From assembly GCF_015864945.1 (NCBI RefSeq), contig NZ_JADYWF010000001.1, positions 930,378-994,377 on the forward strand: DNA of 64,000 nt, given 5' to 3'. The notes below the pieces were generated by a model. The model was not told the DNA's origin. It ran no database searches and was given only the letters and a program-made list of their open reading frames with translations. Source of the stretch: Salinibacterium sp. NG253 (GTDB lineage Bacteria; Actinomycetota; Actinomycetes; Actinomycetales; Microbacteriaceae). The position numbers and the translations under genes were made by a program. Below are positions 26,955 through 36,180 of this stretch, piece after piece. How positions within the stretch are numbered: position 1 is the stretch's first letter; every line of letters starts with the position of its first letter.

Positions 26955-28744
26955 AGTAGTCCAGCTAGCTCTGCCTGCAGCCGGAATTCGGGAACCTGCG
27001 CGACGACCTCCTCGAATGTGCCACTGCCCAAGATTTCGCCCTGATCGAGGTAGCAGATGCGGTCGTATTCGCGGATTGTCGCGAGCCTGTGCGCGACAGT
27101 GATGAAGGTCACTTCGCCCTGCAGCTCGCGCATCGACTCAGTCACGCGGTTCTCGGTCGCCGTGTCGAGAGCACTCGTCGCCTCATCCATCACGATAACC
27201 AATGGATCGGAGTACAGCGCTCGCGCAATGCCGAGCCGTTGCTGTTGGCCACCCGAAATCGACGAGCCGCGTTCACCGATCCGCTCCTCGATTCCTGCAC
27301 CGCGGTGGGCGAGCTCCTCGAGGTGCGCGCGTGCGAGCGCGGCGGTAACCCGGTCGGAATCGTAGTCGTCTTCCCACGTAAGGGCCACGTTCTGGGCGAT
27401 CGACGCGTCGAAGAGCGCGACGCGCTGCGGGACGTACCCGACCCGTTGCCGCCACTGTCGCATGACAGTGTTCAGTTGCTCGTCGTCAATCCACATCGAT
27501 CCGCTTGTAGGAACACTTAGCCCAAGCAGAATATCGATGAGGGTCGATTTGCCTGATCCTGAAGGGCCCACGATGGCGAGGCTCGAGCCGAATGGCACAG
27601 TGAACGAGACGTTTTTGAGCACATCGGCATCGGCGCCCGGATATCTAAAACACACGTCCTCTAAGGCGAGTTTCTGCGGTGCCACCGACAGCTTGGCGGT
27701 GTCGGCGCGCTGTTCCTGCGCGGTGCTGTCGCCGCGCAGATCAGTGAGTTCGCGGATCACATCCCGTGCGTATACCTCATTCGCCGATGCGGCGGTGAAG
27801 CTCGCCTGCACCTGGTTCATGGCTGGGATCATACGAAAGCCAGTCGCGGCGAATAACGAGATTGCGACCACAGCCTGCGCCGTGCCGTTTGCCCCTCCCC
27901 CACCGACGAGGTAGGCACTGCCCCCCACAATGAGGAACCCGCCGATGAGCGCGGACTCGAACACATACTTCGGGACGATGCCGAGGAACGAAATGTTCGC
28001 CCGCGCGCGGGTTGCAACCTTGCGGTTCTTCGAGACGACCCTGCCGACCTCTTCGAGCTTGTCGCGGAGCACGACCTCTTTCAGCGCTTCGACCATCTCT
28101 GTCATGACAGTCGCAACCTTGTAGGCGTAACCGCGGTTGTCGCGCCCCGCCGCTTGAGATCGACGCGTTACAACGAGCAGCATGAATACCGCGATTAACG
28201 AGAGGTACACGAAGGCGATGAGCGCAGTCAACGGCTGGGCGAAGACGAGAACGCCGAGCACCGCGACGAAGGTGAGTGCGTTACCTGGGACCTGGGCAAG
28301 CGGCAAGATGAACCCGAGGTTGGTATTAGCCATCGAACTGTCGACGATGCGCGTCACTTCGGCGGTGCTCAATTGCGAGCGCTTTAGCCAACTCGCGCGC
28401 GTGTATCCCTGAAATAGCTCGTCGCCGACCTGAAGTTCATACCGGGCGAAGCGGCGCGTCGCGTACCAATGCAGCACGACCGCGAACACGCCCTTCAGAA
28501 TGAAGAGTAGACAGATGACTGCGATGATCCACACGGTTGCAGAATCAGGCACCTCTCCGAGCACCGGAAGAACGACGGCGCCGCCGGTTACCAACGGAGT
28601 GACCACGAGCATGATGAGCGTGAGCGCCATAATGTCGAGGATTGCGAGCAGGCTAGTCGCTATTGAGTACCAGACATAGTACGGTTTGGCACCCGCCGGC
28701 AGCACTGTGAACAGCTCATTGAGTGTGCGCCACAGATTCCTCAT
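26951..28744 (-). CDS. MsbA/PglK-type ABC exporter (fused permease and ATPase)
   Basis: This protein of about 597 residues has six predicted membrane helices in its first 320 residues, then an ATPase domain. The ATPase has Walker A GPSGSGKSTLIDILLGL, signature SISGGQQQRLGIARAL, Walker B LVIVMDEATSALD and a switch His in FITVAHRLATI. Half-transporters of this type move lipids or lipid-linked oligosaccharides. The start ATG at 28744 has GGGGGGAG just upstream and overlaps the preceding glycosyltransferase stop by ATGA. Flanking by glycosyltransferases on both sides suggests it flips a lipid-linked glycan (inference). Confidence 0.85.
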   Translation of the reverse strand: MRNLWRTLNELFTVLPAGAKPYYVWYSIATSLLAILDIMALTLIMLVVTPLVTGGAVVLPVLGEVPDSATVWIIAVICLLFILKGVFAVVLHWYATRRFARYELQVGDELFQGYTRASWLKRSQLSTAEVTRIVDSSMANTNLGFILPLAQVPGNALTFVAVLGVLVFAQPLTALIAFVYLSLIAVFMLLVVTRRSQAAGRDNRGYAYKVATVMTEMVEALKEVVLRDKLEEVGRVVSKNRKVATRARANISFLGIVPKYVFESALIGGFLIVGGSAYLVGGGGANGTAQAVVAISLFAATGFRMIPAMNQVQASFTAASANEVYARDVIRELTDLRGDSTAQEQRADTAKLSVAPQKLALEDVCFRYPGADADVLKNVSFTVPFGSSLAIVGPSGSGKSTLIDILLGLSVPTSGSMWIDDEQLNTVMRQWRQRVGYVPQRVALFDASIAQNVALTWEDDYDSDRVTAALARAHLEELAHRGAGIEERIGERGSSISGGQQQRLGIARALYSDPLVIVMDEATSALDTATENRVTESMRELQGEVTFITVAHRLATIREYDRICYLDQGEILGSGTFEEVVAQVPEFRLQAELAGLL

Positions 28745-29919
28745 CGCGCTCCCCCCTCGACTCCGTCGACCCACACCGCGAGCACGCGGCCGCTCTTGTC
28801 CCCGTTGTGGATTCGAGTAACGAACCCCGGTCCTGCCGCCGCTCGCTCGAGCGCCTCGGCGGGCTCTGCGATTATACGGAGGATCGTCTCGCGCAGCGCT
28901 GCTGCTGAGGCCTCGATTATAGGAAGTTCTTCACCAGTAAGCTCCGCGACTCGATCGCGGTGCGGCACGCGAGAGACAACGATGCGCCCGGCGGCCATCG
29001 CCTCGCAGGCCGCGACACCGTAGGGACCGCCACGGAACTGATCGAGAACGATGTCCGCCGATCGATAGAGTTCTGGCATCCCTGAGTGTGGAACCCCGCT
29101 TACACTCTGGTATCGGATGAGTCCCAGCTCGTGCAGCTCGCGCATACTCTCTTCGATGAGTTCAGTTCCTTTGATGAATGACTTCGAGGGCACGTGCACG
29201 ACGCGAGGCACCCCGCCGTGACTGAGCGGTACCTGGCCCCCCGCCCACAGGGGCGGGTCGACAACCGTCGGCAACCACGTCGCATGAGGAACATCGCTCA
29301 GTAAATCGACCGTCGAGACAAAGACTGGAGCCCCAGTCGCGGCAATCAGCTCTTGGCTACGACGGGTAACACCACGCATCGTCTCCGCAAATTCTGGGCT
29401 AGATGCGAAGTACGAGTCGGGTTCGACGGCCAGATGCCGATCGGGATCGCGGATGTCGGAGCCGTGGAAGATGAGACCCACTTGCACGCCGCGAGCCGTG
29501 AGCGCCTGAGCTTGACCCGCCGCCGAGTTATAAAGGCGGCCCGCTACCCCGCGGTTCGATTCAATAAGCACAGCGCGATACTGCGTGAGCGCTTCGAACT
29601 GGGCGCGCTGCCACGAGCGCGAGAATGCCGCATAGCCAGCGTGGGCTGGGAGATCGACGGGGAACTTGAATGCGTCATCGGCAATGAGCTGCATGCTCGT
29701 CGCCCGCACGTCAGGTTTGGCCCGCTCAAACGAACGCGCCCACTGATACCCCTGTCCGGCACTGTTCGCGGGCCCGATGAGCACACGCTCTCCCTGATCG
29801 CCAGTCGGGGCCGTGCCAGGTCTACCGACGCCGCGCTGCGCGAGCTTCACCATCGTGAGGCCTTGGGCTGCTCGTGCCCGGAGGTTGCGGATCACATTCA
29901 CCATAAAGTTCTTACGCAC
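28741..29919 (-). CDS. Glycosyltransferase (GT-B), intact relative of the pseudogene at 17774
   Basis: This protein of about 392 residues has a glycosyltransferase C-terminal half: VPRVVHVPSKSFIKGTELIE, LYRSADIVLDQFRGGPYGV and CEAMAAGRIVVSRVP. The N-terminal half has VQVGLIFHGSDIRD. The first about 30 residues are basic. A GTG at 29919 and an ATG at 29904 are both possible; the GTG lies within the end of a small upstream frame (29912-30088), which would allow coupling. The stop overlaps the ABC exporter start. The donor sugar is unknown. Confidence 0.83.
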   Translation of the reverse strand: MRKNFMVNVIRNLRARAAQGLTMVKLAQRGVGRPGTAPTGDQGERVLIGPANSAGQGYQWARSFERAKPDVRATSMQLIADDAFKFPVDLPAHAGYAAFSRSWQRAQFEALTQYRAVLIESNRGVAGRLYNSAAGQAQALTARGVQVGLIFHGSDIRDPDRHLAVEPDSYFASSPEFAETMRGVTRRSQELIAATGAPVFVSTVDLLSDVPHATWLPTVVDPPLWAGGQVPLSHGGVPRVVHVPSKSFIKGTELIEESMRELHELGLIRYQSVSGVPHSGMPELYRSADIVLDQFRGGPYGVAACEAMAAGRIVVSRVPHRDRVAELTGEELPIIEASAAALRETILRIIAEPAEALERAAAGPGFVTRIHNGDKSGRVLAVWVDGVEGGAR

Positions 29920-30088
29920 CAGCGGTCACATAATCGGCGCCAGTATCCACGCTGCGCGCGAGGTCTCCCTCGCCGAGCGACGGGTGCGCGAGCGCAAACG
30001 GCACCGGCGACGCCACAACGGTCGACGACGGCACGACGACCTCATTGCCGACGACTGGCTCGAAGGCTGGAATGAACTCGAGGGTCAT
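29912..30088 (-). CDS. Small hypothetical protein, 58 residues
   Basis: A short frame starts at an ATG with AAAGG seven bases upstream, encodes MTLEFIPAFEPVVGNEVVVP and ends overlapping the glycosyltransferase start by eight bases. It has no membrane segment and no recognised domain. It may be a real small protein or leader, or the remains of a longer N-terminus. The position and ribosome binding site favour translation. Confidence 0.45.
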   Translation of the reverse strand: MTLEFIPAFEPVVGNEVVVPSSTVVASPVPFALAHPSLGEGDLARSVDTGADYVTAGA

Positions 30089-30272
30089 GCGAGACCTTTC
30101 ACGGAGTATGTTTGCTGAATTACGCTCGCCCCAAGAGTACCGCTTCGCACCTGCCGAACAGCCGACCGGCGCCGCTATACGCGGCTGGCCGACCGCCAAC
30201 ATCCGTAGCCGTTGCGCTTTAGACTTGACTGCGCGTAAGCGTTGCGTCACACAACTCTAAGGACTCGGTTTC

Positions 30273-31562
30273 GTGAAAATTGCGGTAGTTGCTCTCGGCA
30301 AAATTGGCCTCCCTTTGGCCGTTCAATTCGCTTCAAAGGGCCACGAAGTCGTAGGAGTAGACATCAACGCGAGCTTTGTTGATCTCATCAACAAGGGCAT
30401 CGAGCCGTTCCCCGGTGAAGCCCACCTGCAAGAGCGCCTGAGCGAACTAGTACCGTCAGGCAAGCTGCGCGCGACCACCGACTATGCCGACGCGATCCCC
30501 GGCGCTGATGCAGTAGTGCTGGTCGTTCCACTCTTCGTCGACAATGACGCCAACCCCGACTTTGGCTGGATGGATGTCGCGACCCGCTCACTTGGCGAGC
30601 ATCTGACTCCTGGCACTCTCGTCTCCTACGAGACCACACTGCCGGTCGGCACGACGCGCACGCGTTGGAAACCGCTGCTCGAAGAAGTTTCTGGCCTGAC
30701 CGAGGGCACCGACTTCCACCTGGTGTTCTCGCCCGAGCGAGTGCTGACGGGTCGCGTGTTTGAAGACCTCCGCAAGTACCCGAAGCTCATAGGCGGGCTC
30801 TCTGACGAGGGCGCGGCTCGCGCCACCGACTTCTACAACGCTGTTCTCGACTTCGACGAGCGCCCCGACCTCAAGCGCCCCAACGGTGTCTGGGATCTCG
30901 GATCAGCCGAAGCATCCGAGCTCGCTAAGCTCGCCGAGACCACCTACCGCGATGTAAACATCGGCCTCGCCAATCAGTTCGCTCGGTTTGCGGACAAGAC
31001 GGGTATCGACATCTATCAGGTCATCGAGGCCACGAATTCGCAACCGTTCAGCCACATCCACCAGCCCGGAATTGCGGTTGGCGGACACTGCATTCCGGTT
31101 TACCCGCGTCTCTACCTATGGAACGACCCCGACGCCACCGTCGTGCGTGCCGCCCGCGAGGCGAACGCCGGTATGCCTGAATACGCCGTTGGAATGCTAG
31201 AAGGCGCTCACGGCGACCTCTCTGGCCAGCGCGTCGCAGTGCTCGGCGCTGCGTACCGCGGTGGGGTCAAGGAGACCGCATTCTCGGGCGTTTTCCCCAC
31301 GGTGGCCGCGCTAGAGGCTCGTGGCGCCATTGTGAGCGTGCAAGACCCGCTTTACACAGATGACGAACTTGCCGCTCTCGGATTCACCCCGTACCACTGG
31401 GGTGAATCCCTAGATGCTGTGGTGGTGCAGGCCGACCACGCGGAGTACCGCACGGTGACGCCCGAGCAACTTCCGGGCATCCGCACGTTCATTGATGGAC
31501 GTCGGGTCAGTTCGGCGACCCAGTGGCCCGAGGCAACCTACCGCGTGATTGGCACTGCATAG
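30273..31562 (+). CDS. wbpA: UDP-GlcNAc 6-dehydrogenase-type nucleotide sugar dehydrogenase (WbpA-like)
   Basis: This 429-residue enzyme of the UDP-glucose/GDP-mannose dehydrogenase family has the NAD loop VALGKIGLPLAVQFA, LVFSPERVLTGR and the catalytic Cys in VGGHCIPVYP. The GGHCIPVYP form is typical of UDP-GlcNAc and UDP-ManNAc 6-dehydrogenases (WbpA, WecC) rather than UDP-glucose dehydrogenase. It should make the UDP-GlcNAcA needed by the wbpD-E-B operon at 18501. The GTG start at 30273 has AAGGAC upstream. Decayed copies of its 3' end lie at 31593 and 36680, so the gene has been duplicated or recombined locally. Confidence 0.88.
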   Translation: MKIAVVALGKIGLPLAVQFASKGHEVVGVDINASFVDLINKGIEPFPGEAHLQERLSELVPSGKLRATTDYADAIPGADAVVLVVPLFVDNDANPDFGWMDVATRSLGEHLTPGTLVSYETTLPVGTTRTRWKPLLEEVSGLTEGTDFHLVFSPERVLTGRVFEDLRKYPKLIGGLSDEGAARATDFYNAVLDFDERPDLKRPNGVWDLGSAEASELAKLAETTYRDVNIGLANQFARFADKTGIDIYQVIEATNSQPFSHIHQPGIAVGGHCIPVYPRLYLWNDPDATVVRAAREANAGMPEYAVGMLEGAHGDLSGQRVAVLGAAYRGGVKETAFSGVFPTVAALEARGAIVSVQDPLYTDDELAALGFTPYHWGESLDAVVVQADHAEYRTVTPEQLPGIRTFIDGRRVSSATQWPEATYRVIGTA

Positions 31563-31592
31563 CGCGTAGAGGCTTTCAGTACCTCGCCGGCT

Positions 31593-31778
31593 TCGGGCTT
31601 CACCCCGTACCACCTTGGTGACGCGGTGGAAGCCGCGGTGGTGCAGGCTGATCGCGCCGAATACCGTGGACTCCCGCCGGCAGACCTTTCCGGCATCAAG
31701 ACCTTCGCCGATGGGCGCTGTATCAGTTCAGTAGAACAATGACCAGATGCCGCTTACCGAGTTATTGGAGAGGCATAA
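31593..31778 (+). pseudogene. Decayed duplicate of the wbpA 3' end
   Basis: Translation gives SGFTPYHLGDAVEAAVVQAD, then AEYRGL and TFADGRCISSVEQ, a TGA, and PDAAYRVIGEA before a TAA. This parallels the intact gene's GFTPYHWGESLDAVVVQAD, TFIDGRRVSSATQW and YRVIGTA. The conserved Trp codon TGG has become TGA at 31740. The fragment lies 30 bases after the intact wbpA stop, in the same orientation. Confidence 0.8.
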
Positions 31779-31857
31779 GCGCGCGACGGCGATAGGGATT
31801 AGCATTTCGACCGATTGGTCGGCGGCGGGACCTGATGAAATGCCGTGACTAGTGCCG

Positions 31858-32931
31858 CTAGACCGAGAATGGCCCGCCGGGTTCTTTCAGCACCGACATC
31901 ATCCTGCCGACGCCGCGCTCAAGGTCGAAGGCAGGTTTCCATCCCAACGCCTCTAACTTATCCGACGCCAGCGATGAATTCTGCATCAGGCTCGGGACGT
32001 TCGGCCCTGCTTCTGCTGAGGTGTCGTAGAGGACCTCTACCCCTCCGGCCTCCGCAATGACCTCCGCGATATCACTGATCGTGCAGATGGACTGTGGATT
32101 CGAGATGTTGTAGGCGTTCGCCCGCTCTCCATGGAGGAGCACGGTGAGGATCGCGGATGCGCAATCGAGGGAGTAGCAGTAAGAGCGGAGCTGGTTGCCT
32201 TTGCTCCTCAAGACCACGTCGTTCCCCGCGACAGCCTTTCGGGTGAACTCCGCCGAGGCGCGATTATCCGAGCTCCGAACAGACGGTCCGTAGATATGTC
32301 CCGGCCTCACGATCACAGATTCGATACCGTACTCCATGCCATAAGCGACGCACAGAGACTCTCCCGCTCGCTTGGATGACGGATAGCCTGCACGCTCATT
32401 CAAGATGTCAAGGTAGCCGAAGTCGTTCTCCGCATACGGGTGCGTACCCTCCCGCTGTCCGTAGACTTCGCTTGAGGAGATATATAGGACCTTTTTGGCG
32501 GACTTGGCCCGAGCAAGGTCGAACATAGTTGACAGCCCGAGGATGTTTGCGAGCATCGTCTCTACAGGTCGGTCTAAGTACAGGGTCGGGTTCGCGTTGC
32601 TTGCACCGTGGATTATGTAGTCAATATCCGACGCAAGTGCGACTCCTTCACTCGACGTCGCATCGTACGGCACGAAGATAACGCCAGCGTCCCCGGCCGC
32701 GAAAGCATCAAACCGCTCTGCGGCGGCCTGCTCACTGCGACCCGCTACGAAAACTGTGATATTCGCGCCGTGTTCCCGATTCATGAAGAGAAGAATGTCG
32801 ACAATTGAAGAGCAGACCACACCGGTCGCTCCGGTCACAAGAATGCGCGTGCCGTGGAGCTTGCTTGCGTCGGGGACGCACGCCAACGCCGTACGAAGAT
32901 CGTCCCAATACGAACTGCTGCCAGCCATCAT
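31858..32931 (-). CDS. NAD-dependent epimerase/dehydratase family protein
   Basis: This protein of about 357 residues is an extended SDR with TRILVTGATGVVCSSIVDIL near residue 30, VLYISSSEVYGQREG and YPSSKRAGESL (Tyr-x-x-x-Lys). GHIYGPSVRSSDNRA follows in the substrate domain. Its nucleotide-sugar or polyol substrate is unknown. With the neighbouring IspD/TarI-like cytidylyltransferase and LicD it resembles gene sets for activated polyol or sugar-phosphate decorations. The ATG at 32931 was chosen because it follows the cytidylyltransferase stop by one base; a start at 32955 would overlap that gene by 23 bases. Confidence 0.78.
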   Translation of the reverse strand: MMAGSSSYWDDLRTALACVPDASKLHGTRILVTGATGVVCSSIVDILLFMNREHGANITVFVAGRSEQAAAERFDAFAAGDAGVIFVPYDATSSEGVALASDIDYIIHGASNANPTLYLDRPVETMLANILGLSTMFDLARAKSAKKVLYISSSEVYGQREGTHPYAENDFGYLDILNERAGYPSSKRAGESLCVAYGMEYGIESVIVRPGHIYGPSVRSSDNRASAEFTRKAVAGNDVVLRSKGNQLRSYCYSLDCASAILTVLLHGERANAYNISNPQSICTISDIAEVIAEAGGVEVLYDTSAEAGPNVPSLMQNSSLASDKLEALGWKPAFDLERGVGRMMSVLKEPGGPFSV

Positions 32932-32932
32932 T

Positions 32933-33643
32933 TCACCAAAGGTGCTTCCGGGCATCGAGTACCGACTCGAAGATATAGAGATCGTCCATGGTGGTGATCT
33001 TCAGGTTCTGTTCCGAACCGGCCGAGAAATATACCGTCTCGCCGAGCTCCTGCATGAGCACGCATGATGCCGCTGTGTCTTCGACGCCCTGAAGCTTCGC
33101 CTGCTCGTGAGCCCACATGAGCTTTCCTAGCGTGTATGAATGCGGTGTCTGGGTTCGAAACAACTGCTCGCGGGGAATGGAAACCGTCGACGACACTCCC
33201 TCGTCATGACTCCTGAACACAGCTTCGACGCAAGGAATAGCAGCAACTGCGCTGCCGTTGGCTTTGAACACGGCGACATTATCAGAGATGATCTCCGACG
33301 AGACCAGACAGCGGTTCCCGTCATGGATCATCACGATATCGTCATCCGAAGCCCCATCTTCCCTGATCTTCTCTAAACCGTTTCTGATCGACTCCTGACC
33401 ACTCGCGCCGCCCGGAACGATAGCCTGCAACTTCGTGATTCCGTGCTGTTTCGCATACGCCCTCACGACGTCGATCCATGACGGGATTGTGACGACGACG
33501 ATCGCATCAATGGACGGATGGGCTTGAAATGCCTCCAGGGTGTAGACGATCAGCGGCTTATTCTTTACGTGCATGAACTGCTTCGGGATGTCCTGTTTCA
33601 TCCGTGAGCCGGTTCCCGCTGCCGTCAACAGTGCCGTAATCAT
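32933..33643 (-). CDS. IspD/TarI-family cytidylyltransferase (copy 1)
   Basis: This 236-residue nucleotidyltransferase has ALLTAAGTGSRMKQDIPKQF (CTP-binding loop), PGGASGQESIRNGL, VMIHDGNRCLVSSEII and LKITTMDDLYIFE. IspD makes CDP-methylerythritol and TarI makes CDP-ribitol. Its place in a glycan island beside LicD and an epimerase favours a TarI-like role in activating a polyol or sugar phosphate. A second member is encoded at 46474. It starts ATG and lies 30 bases from the pyruvyltransferase gene. Confidence 0.85.
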   Translation of the reverse strand: MITALLTAAGTGSRMKQDIPKQFMHVKNKPLIVYTLEAFQAHPSIDAIVVVTIPSWIDVVRAYAKQHGITKLQAIVPGGASGQESIRNGLEKIREDGASDDDIVMIHDGNRCLVSSEIISDNVAVFKANGSAVAAIPCVEAVFRSHDEGVSSTVSIPREQLFRTQTPHSYTLGKLMWAHEQAKLQGVEDTAASCVLMQELGETVYFSAGSEQNLKITTMDDLYIFESVLDARKHLW

Positions 33644-33673
33644 CGCAAACCTCCAGAAGACATCGAACAGTGC

Positions 33674-34942
33674 TCAGTTACGGACATTGAGGATCCTATC
33701 GAGGTAGTCAGTGACGCTCTCTTGTGCCTTATCTTTCATCGCAGAGAGAAGTTCAGGGTCGATTCCCTCGCTCTTCGCTTTCTCCATGCGATCAACAATA
33801 AGGTCCGGCTGGAAGTCCTTCTGCTGGATGGCTCGCTCAGGGTACCCGATGATCGTCATCAGCTTCTCGACCTTGTCGTTCCACGACAGGATCACGGATG
33901 GCACACCCATGGTGAACGCCGCGATGGATGAGTGCATCCGACAGGTGATGATGGCCTCATAGCCATTGATCGTTTCGCACAGGACAGCATCGTCAACCGG
34001 CCTATCGACCAGATAAGAATCCGGCAGGTGGAGTCTCTTGAGGACTCGTTTACCCAATTTGACGTCACCTGGCAGCCCGTTCGTGAAGAACTCAAAATCG
34101 TATCCGCGCTCGCGAAGAGTCGTCGCGATGCCGGCGAAAAGAGTCACCCATTGCTTCGCGCCGAAACTGACCCCATAGCCTTGCAGTGAGTTACCGCGGA
34201 TGAGGCCGATACCGATCTTGTTTCGCTCTACGCCGGTGTCGATCGCGTAGGCTTCCTTCATCCAAAAAGCCGAGTCTGCGAGCAACTTTACCTTGTGCCC
34301 CGGGCCAGCGCACGCTTGGACTGCGTCCAGATTGTCTCTGGCCGACACGTACGTGACGGCCGGAGACTGGAGCGCCCTTTTGAGGATCGTGCTTCCGAAG
34401 TCCCGCTCATCGAACGCACCGGCTCTTCCAATGGCGTTATAGACCACTTCGAGATTGTGCCGCTCCGCGTACTCGCTGATGAGCAGCAATGACCAGTGGT
34501 ACTCGTTATAGCTGTACTCAAGGAGACCGGCGCCATCGATGACGATGTAGTCGACCCCTTCGAGCTTCAGGTCGAAGTAGCTCACCAACCGCTTGCGGTA
34601 GTTGCGGCCAAACTTCCAGATCAGGTGCCGAGTCCTGCTGATCAGATTTTGTAGCGACTTGGACTCAGCCTCCCGGCCCTTTCGCTGCAAGTACAGGAAC
34701 ACTTTTTCAGTGAATCGCCCCTTCTCGCTGTACTGATGATAGTTGCGAAGTCGCCGTTCGCGGGCATCGTCGATCTCGAAGATCGTGTCATTCCGCCCGA
34801 GAAGGTCGACCTCCACATACTCGATTTCGATGCCCGGCTCAGCTTGCTGAAGTCCGTCTGAGATCAAGTACTCCAAGCTCCGCGCGATGAACATCTCCCC
34901 GAGATTCTCGCTCTTCACCAGCCCGCATATAGCGATCTTCAC
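33674..34942 (-). CDS. Polysaccharide pyruvyl transferase family protein (copy 1)
   Basis: This 422-residue protein begins IAICGLVKSENLGEMFIARS. It has VDYIVIDGAGLLEY in the middle and the family's C-terminal signature ITCRMHSSIAAFTMGVPSVI followed by SWNDKVEKLM. Enzymes of this family transfer pyruvate from phosphoenolpyruvate to a sugar as a ketal, which adds negative charge to wall polymers. Pyruvylated wall polysaccharides bind S-layer-type proteins in some Gram-positives. It is followed 31 bases upstream by licD in the same orientation. Confidence 0.83.
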   Translation of the reverse strand: MKIAICGLVKSENLGEMFIARSLEYLISDGLQQAEPGIEIEYVEVDLLGRNDTIFEIDDARERRLRNYHQYSEKGRFTEKVFLYLQRKGREAESKSLQNLISRTRHLIWKFGRNYRKRLVSYFDLKLEGVDYIVIDGAGLLEYSYNEYHWSLLLISEYAERHNLEVVYNAIGRAGAFDERDFGSTILKRALQSPAVTYVSARDNLDAVQACAGPGHKVKLLADSAFWMKEAYAIDTGVERNKIGIGLIRGNSLQGYGVSFGAKQWVTLFAGIATTLRERGYDFEFFTNGLPGDVKLGKRVLKRLHLPDSYLVDRPVDDAVLCETINGYEAIITCRMHSSIAAFTMGVPSVILSWNDKVEKLMTIIGYPERAIQQKDFQPDLIVDRMEKAKSEGIDPELLSAMKDKAQESVTDYLDRILNVRN

Positions 34943-34972
34943 TGTCTTAGCCCTTTCGCTTTTCGGAATACG

Positions 34973-35920
34973 TCACTCCACATCGTCAAGCATGTCTTCG
35001 TCGTCGGCGATCGGCGTTTTAGAATCCATGGCCTCCGGCTGCGCATAGGTCACCAATGGCTTCTCCCCTTCAGTATATGAGAGGAAAGTCGCGAAGTTGT
35101 GGCGTGGGATTCGCTGGAACACAGGCAACCACTCCATGTAGTTCGCCCCATATAGCTGGCGAAGATACGTGTCGTATCCCGCGGGGCAGGAAAGCATGTG
35201 CCCTTCGAACTCCATCTTAATCACGGGAGAATACTCGGACTTCAGGACGCGTTCTTCGGTCGTATGGACGTTGGTCATCATTACGCCGATGTAGTCAGAG
35301 TCTTCGAGCTTTATCGAGGCCGCGAGGTCGATGACCTTATCGAAGAGCGACTGCACGCCGACGGTGCTGTAAATGCGAGCTGCCAGACGGTTGCGGAGGA
35401 AGCGATATGGATTCGGTCCATGGTACCGCCCTATATTTCGCGCGTGACTTACCCGATTCTTCCGGCGCCTGATCTCGGCGTAGTGTTCGTCATTCTTTGC
35501 TTCTGTGTCGGGCAGGCCCTCGATGGGAAAGATGTCCAGGAAGATCGGGTACACCTTGCTACCGATTCCACCTGCTTTTCGCTTCGCAATCAGGATCGAC
35601 TCGGAGTACAGCTTCCAGTGGTAGGCAAAGTACTTGGGCGATGGACTCGGAGCCACAAGCTCGAAGTCTCCGATACGACCACCGGACAGCTTCATAAGCT
35701 TCTCGCAATCGGACCTTGGCATGTTGACGTCGATGTCGTCGTCCCAAGGGATAAATCCCTTATGCCGGACGGCTCCAAGCAAGGTGCCGCCGGAGAGGTA
35801 GTACGTCAGGCCATGCTCTTCACAGAATCTGTCGAACTCGACCAAAATTGCGAGCATGTGTTCTTTGTGGTCCGAATCGGACGCAAGGTCCTTAAGGTCG
35901 CTGTAGTCGTACTCCCGCAT
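34973..35920 (-). CDS. licD: LicD family phosphotransferase
   Basis: This 315-residue protein carries the LicD core at about residues 38-65: LTYYLSGGTLLGAVRHKG and FIPWDDDIDVNMPRSD, the metal-binding signature. LicD proteins transfer phosphocholine or other phosphopolyols from CDP-linked donors to glycans. The adjacent cytidylyltransferase could make the CDP donor. No choline kinase or uptake gene is seen, so another phosphoester is likely. It is the first gene of a four-gene minus-strand group (licD, pyruvyltransferase, cytidylyltransferase, epimerase) lying between decayed pieces of wbpA. Confidence 0.85.
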   Translation of the reverse strand: MREYDYSDLKDLASDSDHKEHMLAILVEFDRFCEEHGLTYYLSGGTLLGAVRHKGFIPWDDDIDVNMPRSDCEKLMKLSGGRIGDFELVAPSPSPKYFAYHWKLYSESILIAKRKAGGIGSKVYPIFLDIFPIEGLPDTEAKNDEHYAEIRRRKNRVSHARNIGRYHGPNPYRFLRNRLAARIYSTVGVQSLFDKVIDLAASIKLEDSDYIGVMMTNVHTTEERVLKSEYSPVIKMEFEGHMLSCPAGYDTYLRQLYGANYMEWLPVFQRIPRHNFATFLSYTEGEKPLVTYAQPEAMDSKTPIADDEDMLDDVE

Positions 35921-36180
35921 TTTTCTGCCGGGCTCCTTCGGTTAGTTTTTCACGGCACAAAGGCCGCGCGTATCACAGGAGACAATCGCCGGGTTCCACA
36001 GCGGGTCCATCGCTTCATACACCCAGCCGCGCGTCCGTTGCATCCCGACAGATCGGGGCAACTGGTCTCGCAGTGCTCAACCATACCCCAGACCCGGTCT
36101 GCAACCCTGTAAGGTAGCAGTTTGTCGTCACGCAGCCACTGTGGCCAACGTGTTCCCGAGGGCCTCACACTCGATCAGGG
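35921..36180. other. Non-coding stretch upstream of licD
   Basis: No gene with family support was found here. It should hold the licD promoter on the minus strand and grades into the decayed IS3 element. No clear promoter boxes were identified. Confidence 0.4.

Noticed and set aside
35198-36112. Plus-strand frame opposite licD
   Set aside because: The LicD motif on the minus strand is intact and the plus-strand product has no recognisable domain.
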